The position numbers were made by a program, and so were the translations under genes. A stretch of DNA of 64,000 nucleotides, from positions 310,001-374,000 of the forward strand of contig NZ_CAJGZM010000001.1 of NCBI RefSeq assembly GCF_904846175.1. Reading direction: 5' to 3'. Source of the DNA: Psychrobacter immobilis (GTDB lineage: Bacteria; Pseudomonadota; Gammaproteobacteria; Pseudomonadales; Moraxellaceae). Under the pieces are notes generated by a model. The model saw only the letters and a list, made by a program, of their open reading frames with translations. It made no database searches and was not told the origin of the DNA. Below, in pieces: positions 18,669 through 26,548 of this stretch (positions are counted from its first letter, which is position 1; every line of letters begins with the position of its first letter).

Positions 18669-19778
18669 CTAGCCATCATTGATATCAATATTTAAAGCTT
18701 TTAATTGCTGCTGTAAGCTGTCATAGCAACTGTCCGATAACACCGCAGTCACTGGCAATACCCATAAGCGATTAACGAGTTCTTGATACTTCTCGCTAAG
18801 TGGTTGGCGGTTAGTCGTATCTATTAGTAACGCTCTGATTTTAACCGCGTCTTTACTGGTGACAATAATAGGCTGCTCGGTATACTGTAAAAGCTCATCT
18901 AAGCTAAAATCATAATGATCCGGATAGGGATGACCAATGACATCGAAACCGAGCGATGCTAAAGTATCAAAAAAACGCTGTGGATAGCCGATACCGCTTA
19001 CCGCATGTATCCGACTATTTGGCATAGGTGGCATAGGCATTTTTGCTGCGACAGTTAAGTCATCTATCTCAACAGCAGAAGACCATAAAAGCTGCAATTT
19101 ATCAGCTTGTAGATGCATCGTTAAACGGTCAGATTGAGCTTTCTTATTATCAGTAGTCTTCCTATCGGCTTTTTCATGGTAAACCACATTTGCGCCTTTT
19201 AAGCGTGACATAGGTTCACGTAAAAAACCGGTTGGTAGCAGCTGCTGATTACCAAAGCCACGTGACGCATCAACCACAATCCATTCGATATCGCGTTGCA
19301 ACGCATAGTGCTGCAAGCCATCATCGGCAATAATCAATTGTAAACCGGGATAAGCCTTTAATAAAGTTGTAATCGCTTGCTTACGATTGGGGCATACTGC
19401 CATAGCAGCGCCTGTCATATTGACAATTAAAGAAGGCTCATCACCTACGATGCTTGGCAAACTATCAGCATGCACCAAAGCTGGCATCTGACTGCTATCA
19501 CCGCCATAACCGCGACTGATGATACCTACCTTTATACCTTGCTTTTGCAAGTGATTCACTAACGCAATGATTAACGGTGTCTTGCCGCTGCCACCCACTG
19601 TAATATTGCCGATAACCAGCACCGGAATAGGCGCACGATAACTTGCAAACAGACCTACTTTATAAGCCTGACGGCGTATCAACGTGACGAATCCATACAA
19701 CCAACTAACAGGCAGCAGTAGCCAGAGCCAAGCGGTCTGACGTTGCCATGCACGTGTCATTGTGGTTTCAATACTCAT
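18669..19778 (-). CDS. lpxK: Tetraacyldisaccharide 4'-kinase
   Basis: Phosphorylates the 4' position of the lipid A disaccharide at the inner membrane. The 369 residues carry the LpxK P-loop VGGSGKTP at 61-68 after the typical membrane-associated N-terminus WLLLPVSWLYGFV (about 18-33), and the IADDGLQH motif at about 149-156. Its placement between msbA and kdsB is the common gammaproteobacterial arrangement. The ribosome site before the ATG is weak. A Lys/Asp-rich stretch near 200-215 looks like a surface loop. Confidence 0.95.
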   Translation of the reverse strand: MSIETTMTRAWQRQTAWLWLLLPVSWLYGFVTLIRRQAYKVGLFASYRAPIPVLVIGNITVGGSGKTPLIIALVNHLQKQGIKVGIISRGYGGDSSQMPALVHADSLPSIVGDEPSLIVNMTGAAMAVCPNRKQAITTLLKAYPGLQLIIADDGLQHYALQRDIEWIVVDASRGFGNQQLLPTGFLREPMSRLKGANVVYHEKADRKTTDNKKAQSDRLTMHLQADKLQLLWSSAVEIDDLTVAAKMPMPPMPNSRIHAVSGIGYPQRFFDTLASLGFDVIGHPYPDHYDFSLDELLQYTEQPIIVTSKDAVKIRALLIDTTNRQPLSEKYQELVNRLWVLPVTAVLSDSCYDSLQQQLKALNIDINDG

Positions 19779-19868
19779 GATGGTGTGCCATCTATCCTAT
19801 TTATTCAGCGATTTTTATTCTAAAAAAACTATGAACGAGCACTTATTCAACACGTTCATTGAGCACAT

Positions 19869-21656
19869 TTACTCAAAATCGCGAGCATACATTTGCGCAT
19901 AATGACCGTGCAATTGCACCAACTCTGCATGCGTACCGAGCTCTACAATCTGACCACCATCTAGCACAGCAATACGATCCGCTGACTCAATCGTCGTTAA
20001 ACGATGTGCAATCACTAGCGTGGTGCGGTCTTTCATGACATTATCCAGCGCTTGCTGAATATAGTATTCTGACTCATTATCTAAAGCACTAGTCGCTTCA
20101 TCTAAAATCAAAATCGGCGCATCTTTTAATAGTGCTCGAGCAATCGAGATACGCTGGCGTTGACCACCAGACAGCTGCAAACCTTCAGCGCCTATTTCAC
20201 TTTGATAGCCATTTGGCATTTTCATAATAAAATCATGGGCAAAAGCGTCTTTTGCAGCTCGCTCAACCTCAGCTTGGGTTTTATCCGCCAGACTGCCATA
20301 GGCTATATTATTAAACACCGTGGTATTAAACAGCACCACTTGCTGATTGACCATCGCAATCTGCGCCCGCAAGCTCTCAAGCTTAATGTCTTCAATCGGC
20401 ATACCATCAAGGGTAATTTGCCCAGCAGAAGTGTCTAAGGTACGGGTAAGTAAATTGACTAAAGAAGATTTACCAGCGCCACTACGCCCAACCAATGCGA
20501 CCGTCTCGCCTGCATGCACGTCTAAAGTAAAGTCACGCAGCGCCACAGTTGAATCAGGATAAACCAAGCTGACATTATCCAGTTTAATTTCACCTGCTAA
20601 GATTGGATTAAGTACACCGGTATCTGCTTCTTCTCGCTCATCTAGTAAAGCAAATATTGATTCGCCGGCCGCAAGCCCTCTTTGCAACTGTTGATTGACA
20701 TCAGTCAATGAACGCACCGGCTTACTTAACAAGCCTGCCGCTGCAATGTAAGAGATAAACTCACCTGCTGAAATATTATCTATCACCGCAGGGCGCAGCG
20801 CGAGCCACACCACTACCGCCATGGCTATTGCCATTAATAGCTGTACGGCTGGAGTATTGATGCTATTGGTCACAACGACCTTCATCCCTTGGCGCAGGTT
20901 TTTCTTTGACGTGGTATCAAAGCGTTTAGCCTCGTAAGCTTGTCCACCGTAATTCTTAACCACTTGATAGCCATTAATCACTTCATTGGTGATATGACTG
21001 ACATCGCCCATGGTTTCTTGAATACCCTTTGAAAGCTTTAAATAACGCTTTGAGGCTACCCGTATCAGCCATAAAATCGGTGGCAGCACGACGAACAAAA
21101 TCAAGGTCAAACGCCAGTTGCTATAAAGCAAAAAACCTATCAAAGCCACGACCGTCAAGCCATCGCGTAATAGGGTTTTCATCGAATCAGTGCTGGCTGC
21201 GGTCACCTGCTCAACATCAAAAATCAGCTTGGACGAAATCGTCCCTGCTGGATTTGCTAAATAAAACGAGCTTGGCAAACGCAGTAACTTATTAAATACT
21301 TGCACACGTAGCTCATATACAAGATTGCGCGACACTAACGCTGTATAGTAGTTACCTAAAAAACTCCCTACACCACGAACGAAAAACAACAGGACAATAA
21401 TAAACGGAAATAAATCTTGCTTACTTTGATCATTTTGATTAATGGCATCAGTGATATATTGCAGTAATTTGGCAATCCAAATCTCTGTTGCCGCATTAAT
21501 AGCAAAGCCGATAACCATCAGCAATAGCGCCCACCAATATGGTTTAAGGTAGCTTAACAGACGTAATAAGGTCTTATGCTTAGGCGTACTTGATGGCGCT
21601 GCCGATAGCTTATTAGCAGAAGTTTTTTTAGAGTCAGGTTGATAAGCTTGGCTCAT
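19869..21656 (-). CDS. msbA: Lipid A export ABC transporter, permease/ATPase fusion
   Basis: Flips core-lipid A across the inner membrane. The 595 residues combine a six-helix ABC exporter membrane domain (about 30-325) with an ATPase domain: Walker A GRSGAGKSS (390-398), signature LSGGQ (495-499), Walker B ILILDE (515-520). The first 28 residues are a Ser/Lys-rich cytoplasmic leader. GAGG precedes the ATG by seven bases. It sits between exbD and lpxK, which supports MsbA over other exporters of the family. Confidence 0.94.
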   Translation of the reverse strand: MSQAYQPDSKKTSANKLSAAPSSTPKHKTLLRLLSYLKPYWWALLLMVIGFAINAATEIWIAKLLQYITDAINQNDQSKQDLFPFIIVLLFFVRGVGSFLGNYYTALVSRNLVYELRVQVFNKLLRLPSSFYLANPAGTISSKLIFDVEQVTAASTDSMKTLLRDGLTVVALIGFLLYSNWRLTLILFVVLPPILWLIRVASKRYLKLSKGIQETMGDVSHITNEVINGYQVVKNYGGQAYEAKRFDTTSKKNLRQGMKVVVTNSINTPAVQLLMAIAMAVVVWLALRPAVIDNISAGEFISYIAAAGLLSKPVRSLTDVNQQLQRGLAAGESIFALLDEREEADTGVLNPILAGEIKLDNVSLVYPDSTVALRDFTLDVHAGETVALVGRSGAGKSSLVNLLTRTLDTSAGQITLDGMPIEDIKLESLRAQIAMVNQQVVLFNTTVFNNIAYGSLADKTQAEVERAAKDAFAHDFIMKMPNGYQSEIGAEGLQLSGGQRQRISIARALLKDAPILILDEATSALDNESEYYIQQALDNVMKDRTTLVIAHRLTTIESADRIAVLDGGQIVELGTHAELVQLHGHYAQMYARDFE

Positions 21657-21800
21657 AAAAGCCTCAATTTAGGTATAAAAAAGAAATTAATGAAAGGTGC
21701 ACAGCAATGGCGATTGCTTATAAGATAAAGCATTAAAGGCTTTTAGAATAATGGTGGTAATGCTTAATGAGCTTTACCATCTTATCAAATACTATAAAAA

Positions 21801-22244
21801 TTATTGTTGTGATGATTGCGGTAAAGGCTGACCAAGTGGCACAACCGTACTGATATTTAAATTTAAAAAACCCAATTTACCAGCGATATCCATGACGCGT
21901 ACTACGGATTGATGCGTGGCATTCGCATCGGCAGCAATCACAAATAGCATATCGCGATTACTGCCCGCCTCTTGCTGTAGCATGCTGGTTAATTCAGCCT
22001 CGTTGCTACTGGCAAGCGTAATGCCATTGACCAAATAACTACCATCTTCTTGCACGGCCACTTCAATACTGTTTTTCTCTTCTGTCAGTGCTACGCCCTC
22101 AGCTTCAGGAAGAATGATATTTAAGCGACTAAAATGATTAAACGAAGTAGCTAAAAGTAAAAATACGATTAAAAATAATAAGCAATCAATCATCGGCGTA
22201 AGATTGATTTCAAGCGGCTCAACGGTCGGTTTTCTAAAGCGCAT
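21801..22244 (-). CDS. exbD: ExbD/TolR-type biopolymer transport protein
   Basis: A 147-residue partner of an ExbB proton channel. One membrane segment spans about 18-36 and contains Asp20, the proton-pathway aspartate of the family, followed by a periplasmic domain. The pair converts proton flow into work on an envelope partner. No tonB or tolA is nearby, and this ExbBD pair beside msbA-lpxK is a known arrangement whose exact partner is not shown by the sequence. GAGAG precedes the ATG. Confidence 0.9.
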   Translation of the reverse strand: MRFRKPTVEPLEINLTPMIDCLLFLIVFLLLATSFNHFSRLNIILPEAEGVALTEEKNSIEVAVQEDGSYLVNGITLASSNEAELTSMLQQEAGSNRDMLFVIAADANATHQSVVRVMDIAGKLGFLNLNISTVVPLGQPLPQSSQQ

Positions 22245-22344
22245 ATCACTCTCTTTAATGTGCCTAATATTTAATGTGCCTAATGTTTTTTAAGATGCTT
22301 ATATTTATTTGCTCAACAAATAATAATCAACAACGCTGTTGCTA

Positions 22345-23088
22345 TCATAAAGTCGCCGCTGCAGTATTATCCAAATCTGAGGTGTCAAGAGAAAGCTCAT
22401 TATTTACTTGACTCGCTTTGCTATCTACTGCTGTATGATTGCCTGCATGAAACGTAGCAGAACTAGGAATATTATCTAACAAATGATAATCATATAACTC
22501 TTGAATCATGAGCCCCGCTTGGGTCTCAAACTGCGCATTGATATCGATAATGCGGCGCTGAAAATAACGATAAGCAACCAGAGCTGGGATAGCCACAATC
22601 ATACCAGCAGCCGTGGTAATCAAAGCCTGTGACACGCCAGCCGCCAACATCGTTGGGTCTTGCATCGCACCATCCGTAATCGCTAAGAATGACGAGATAA
22701 TACCTAATACCGTACCCAACAAACCAAGTAATGGCGCAATCGCTCCAATGGTACCAAGCATATTAATATTTTTTTCTAACTGATGCACTTGCACACTGGC
22801 ACGGTTTTGCATATGCATCGTCATCGAGTCTAAGCCGTATTGGCGGTAAAGCAGGCCAGTCGCTAGAATATCGCCCAAAGGGGTTTTTTCTTTCACATTC
22901 ATCAACTGCGTACGACCAATATCTCCGTTTTCACGTAGGCGAGTTATCAGCTGTTCGCGCAATCTATTGGGCACAATCTTATTAAATTGCAAAGTGTGGC
23001 TACGTTCGATAATAATTACCAATGCCAATATTGAGCACACCACGATAGGTGTCATCAGCCAACCACCTGCTTTTACCAGCTCCCACAT
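22345..23088 (-). CDS. exbB: ExbB/TolQ/MotA-type proton channel
   Basis: A 247-residue inner-membrane protein with three hydrophobic segments at about 10-27, 110-140 and 153-176. The segment MLGTIGAIAPLLGLLGTVLGII and the AAGMIVAIPALVAY stretch are family hallmarks. It forms the proton channel with the ExbD-type protein encoded 100 bases downstream. The C-terminal 40 residues are Asn/Asp/Ser-rich. AGAG precedes the ATG. Confidence 0.9.
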   Translation of the reverse strand: MWELVKAGGWLMTPIVVCSILALVIIIERSHTLQFNKIVPNRLREQLITRLRENGDIGRTQLMNVKEKTPLGDILATGLLYRQYGLDSMTMHMQNRASVQVHQLEKNINMLGTIGAIAPLLGLLGTVLGIISSFLAITDGAMQDPTMLAAGVSQALITTAAGMIVAIPALVAYRYFQRRIIDINAQFETQAGLMIQELYDYHLLDNIPSSATFHAGNHTAVDSKASQVNNELSLDTSDLDNTAAATL

Positions 23089-23167
23089 AATGACTCTCTT
23101 CTATATTTTTAGAAATTATTAAAAGATGGTTTACATTTGAATAGTTAGTTCAGGCTCATAAAAAGCA

Positions 23168-24328
23168 TTAAGCCTGCGCTTCTATATGCTTAATCAAGGC
23201 TGCTAACTGATCTTGGCTATGAAAGAATATCTCAACACTACCCTGCCCATCTTTTTTATGTTTGAGCTTTACTTCCGCCCCTAACATATCGGTCAAGCGC
23301 TGGGTCAAACGCTCAACATCACGAGACTGTACTTGCTCAGTGCGATTGGCTTTTGGGGCTGGTTGCAGGATGGACTTGACCAGCTTTTCAGCCTCGCGCA
23401 CCGTCATACCACCATCAATGATTTTTTGCGCAATGATAGGCTGCTGTTCTGATGACAATGCTAACAATGTACGGGCGTGCCCCATGTCTAAAGCACTGTT
23501 TGCCAAATGGTCTTTGACCGTATCATGGAGCTGATTTAAACGTAGCAGATTTGATACCGTGGTACGCGCCTTACCAACAACTTCGGCAATCATGGCATGA
23601 CTCATACCAAACTCTGTATGAAAACGTTGTAAGGCGGCGGCCTGCTCAATCACTGATAAGTCTTCACGCTGGATATTCTCAATCAGTGCCAATGCAATGG
23701 CCAACTCATCGGATAACGCACGCTCAATCGCTGGTATAACCGATTTACCCGCCATTTTTGCCGCACGCCAGCGGCGCTCACCGGCGATAATTTCATGCGT
23801 AACCAACGCCTCACTTTTGTCTTCATTCGCCAATAATGGACGAATAACAATCGGCTGCATGACGCCATGTTGCTCAATAGAAGAGGCCAATTCTGCCAGC
23901 GCCGTTTCACTCATATCACGGCGCGGTTGATACTTACCTGCTTGCAGACGCGTCACATCGATTTGTACTAAGCTGATTTGGTCTTCAGGGGCGCTATTAT
24001 CTGTCACATTTCCACGAGCTTTATTAGCAGGAATTTTCTTAGTCGTACGCGCTTTACGACTATTGCTGTCAGTAGATTCATCTGTGATTGACGAGGCGGA
24101 AGGCTTTTTAATAGGTTTTGTATCTACAGCTTTACCTGCCGTGTTGGCATCCTGTTGCTGTCTGTTGGCTTCTGATATTTCAGTTTCTAACATTGCATCT
24201 GACACAGTAGGCTCGCGCACCACCGTATCATCTTGTAAGGCAGAGGCGGCAATTTGTTTTTCTTTTTTGATTGACCCTAATAAAGCATCTAAGCCTCGAT
24301 TGGCAGCCAACCCTCTTTTCTTTGCCAT
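23168..24328 (-). CDS. parB: Chromosome-partitioning protein ParB
   Basis: Binds parS sites and spreads as a CTP-dependent clamp in chromosome segregation. In 386 residues one sees the N-terminal KKRGLAANRGLDALL segment that contacts ParA, the CTP-binding motif GERRWRA (183-189), the ENIQREDLSVIEQA helix (217-230), the helix-turn-helix (about 244-262) and the C-terminal dimer domain. A stretch of about 95 residues (25-120), rich in Ser, Thr, Lys and Asp, makes it longer than typical ParB (about 290). AGGT precedes the ATG. It lies 148 bases after parA. Confidence 0.95.
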   Translation of the reverse strand: MAKKRGLAANRGLDALLGSIKKEKQIAASALQDDTVVREPTVSDAMLETEISEANRQQQDANTAGKAVDTKPIKKPSASSITDESTDSNSRKARTTKKIPANKARGNVTDNSAPEDQISLVQIDVTRLQAGKYQPRRDMSETALAELASSIEQHGVMQPIVIRPLLANEDKSEALVTHEIIAGERRWRAAKMAGKSVIPAIERALSDELAIALALIENIQREDLSVIEQAAALQRFHTEFGMSHAMIAEVVGKARTTVSNLLRLNQLHDTVKDHLANSALDMGHARTLLALSSEQQPIIAQKIIDGGMTVREAEKLVKSILQPAPKANRTEQVQSRDVERLTQRLTDMLGAEVKLKHKKDGQGSVEIFFHSQDQLAALIKHIEAQA

Positions 24329-24476
24329 GATTACCTATCCTCTAACGCTAAAATAAAAAGCCAAATGATTGCTACTGCCGGCTTACTGATAAATATAGTT
24401 TGCTACTTTTAATGTTTAAGCTAACTGATGACTAGCAGCTTATGATTAGAAAGTTACGATTAGAAAGCTATAACTA

Positions 24477-25253
24477 TTAACTTTGCTTCATCACTTCAGC
24501 TGCCAGTTTTTGATACGCGCGTGCGCCTTTTGACCATCTCTCGTAGGCTATAACGGGTAAACCATGTGCCGGTGCTTCTGCTAGACGAATATTTCTTGGA
24601 ATGTGAGTCTTGTACATAATCTCGCCGAAATGCGCCTCTAATTCAGCAGACACATCACGCGCCAAGGTATTACGCGCATCGAATAAGGTTCTGACCACGC
24701 CACGAATATACAGCTTAGGATTAAGTTCAGTGAGACGCTCAATTGTCTGTGACAAGTCCGCTAAACCTTCTAGCGCATAATATTCACACTGCATTGGTAT
24801 AATAACGCTGTCGGTAGCAACCAAGGCATTAATCGTCAGCAAGTTTAAACTTGGCGCACAATCGATAATCACATAATCATAAGCAGGTTTATTGGCGGCG
24901 ATTTGATCGTTGACCAACTGCGCCATCGCCGTTTTAAACAGCTCATGACTGTTGGTCTTACTCATTAAAGTGATGTCCATACCCGCCAAATCACGATTGG
25001 CACCGATGACATCAAAGCCAGCTGGACTGGCAACAATCGCCTCAGACAGCGATACCCCATCGAGCAGTACATCAGCGATGGTCAGCTCTAATTGGTTCTT
25101 ATCCACGCCCGTGCCACTGGTGGCATTACCTTGTGGGTCTAAGTCAATCAGCAGTACGTGCTTGCGCTTGGCCGCTAAGCTGGCGGTCAAATTCACTGCC
25201 GTCGTGGTTTTACCCACGCCGCCTTTTTGATTCGCAATTGCTATGATTTCCAT
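24477..25253 (-). CDS. parA: Chromosome-partitioning ATPase ParA (Soj)
   Basis: Walker-type ATPase that moves the origin region together with ParB. From the chosen ATG at 25253 it has 258 residues and begins MEIIAIANQKGGVGKTT, with the deviant Walker A at residues 10-17 right at the N-terminus as usual for chromosomal ParA. A TTG four codons further upstream is open but not needed; GAGTGAG precedes the ATG. The DPQGNAT, DCAPSL and PMQCEYYALEGL segments are intact. It lies between rsmG and parB. Confidence 0.96.
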   Translation of the reverse strand: MEIIAIANQKGGVGKTTTAVNLTASLAAKRKHVLLIDLDPQGNATSGTGVDKNQLELTIADVLLDGVSLSEAIVASPAGFDVIGANRDLAGMDITLMSKTNSHELFKTAMAQLVNDQIAANKPAYDYVIIDCAPSLNLLTINALVATDSVIIPMQCEYYALEGLADLSQTIERLTELNPKLYIRGVVRTLFDARNTLARDVSAELEAHFGEIMYKTHIPRNIRLAEAPAHGLPVIAYERWSKGARAYQKLAAEVMKQS

Positions 25254-25444
25254 ACACTCACTCAATTTAATTAGGATCTGTTACTGATTTTACTGAAACA
25301 TTTTTGCTACTTGTAGTTATTATATTACTCAATTACCTGACGCTTACCTATAATGTTGTTTAAACACCTGCTTATAAATAATAAGACCATTTATATGTCA
25401 CTATAGAACAATTGTTGTCTTACAGTGTATTGCGTGCTCATAGC

Positions 25445-26161
25445 TTAGACATTTTTATAAGATAATTCAATTAAATGACGACTATCTTGTAAACGCGGTA
25501 CTTTTAACGGAATTGTCTTAATCTGCCAACTGCCATCTAGCGCTTGTAGCTCTTCATCGCTTGGAGCTTTGCCTTTCATCGCGCATAAATAACCATTATC
25601 TGCCAAGCGCGGCTGAGCGACTTCGACAAAATCAATCAAGCTAGCAAAAGCTCTCGATGTTACTACCTCGTAGCTGGCTTCATGCGCCTCAATACGCGAG
25701 GCGATTGGATGCATGTTACTCAAACCAAGCTCGCTGCTGATTTGTTTAATAAAACGAATTTTCTTCTGATTGCTATCAAGCGCGGTACATTGGCGCTCAG
25801 GCTGACAGATAGCGATAATCACCGCTGGCAAGCCCGCTCCCGTGCCAATATCCAGCAGCGACCCTGACGGTAAATGCGTTATAATAGCCAAACAATCGAT
25901 GATATGTTTGATAAGCGCTTCGACTGGATCGGTAATAGCGGTCAGATTATACGCTTTATTCCATAATAAAAGCTGGTCTAAATACAATAATAACGTGCGC
26001 TGCTGCGTCGTGCTTAATGCAAGACCCAACTCGTCTATTGATTGCGCCAAGATATTTGCCAGTGTGGGTAATTGCGCACCGAGCTTTACAAAACCTGTCG
26101 GGTCAATATGAATGTTACCCGTGTTAGCAGATGATGATGAGGTTTTAGTAGAATCTGACAT
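25445..26161 (-). CDS. rsmG: 16S rRNA (guanine527-N7)-methyltransferase
   Basis: Methylates G527 of 16S rRNA using S-adenosylmethionine. The 238 residues include the SAM-binding LLDIGTGAGLPAVI motif (about 101-114), the SSELGLSN region and the VTSRAFA motif that are typical of RsmG (GidB). The first 20 residues are a Ser/Thr-rich leader. It is the first gene of the rsmG-parA-parB group, with a gap of about 190 bases to parA. The partner gene mnmG is not within the window. Confidence 0.95.
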   Translation of the reverse strand: MSDSTKTSSSSANTGNIHIDPTGFVKLGAQLPTLANILAQSIDELGLALSTTQQRTLLLYLDQLLLWNKAYNLTAITDPVEALIKHIIDCLAIITHLPSGSLLDIGTGAGLPAVIIAICQPERQCTALDSNQKKIRFIKQISSELGLSNMHPIASRIEAHEASYEVVTSRAFASLIDFVEVAQPRLADNGYLCAMKGKAPSDEELQALDGSWQIKTIPLKVPRLQDSRHLIELSYKNV

Positions 26162-26548
26162 ACGGGTTATCCAGTTTTGACATGTGAACCGTCTATTTTA
26201 TCATGCAGGCTGCCTATTGAATAGTTGCAGATTGCGCCAATGTACGCCATCTTATACTATCTACGCCTATATTGAAGGCTTATCTTCTTCGACAGTCATC
26301 ACATTATCTTAGCAAAATTAATATGACTTCAACCTAATTAATAAAAATATCCATCTTTCTATGATACAAAATTGCGCTGAATGTCTTGTCTAAAACGCGC
26401 CTATATCTTGTAAGATGTCCTGATACATTATTAAAAATATTCATTATTAAAAATGATTGATTGTTAAAAGTGCATTCTTAAACTTAGCGCCTAAACAACA
26501 AAAGCTCAATAACCATTCCGCCCCTTTAAAACGACTTACTATATCACT
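26162..26548. promoter_or_regulatory. Divergent intergenic region, rsmG / Lon-like gene
   Basis: A 387-base AT-rich region between divergent genes. It includes a direct repeat CATTATTAAAAAT at 26426-26438 and 26442-26454 with a third imperfect copy near 26459-26471. Promoters of both genes must lie here; no single strong one stands out. Confidence 0.5.
26426..26471. repeat. Short tandem repeat upstream of the Lon-like gene
   Basis: CATTATTAAAAAT occurs exactly at 26426 and 26442 and with three changes at 26459, so the steps are 16 and 17 bases. It lies about 80-120 bases upstream of the start of the protease gene. Confidence 0.6.
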
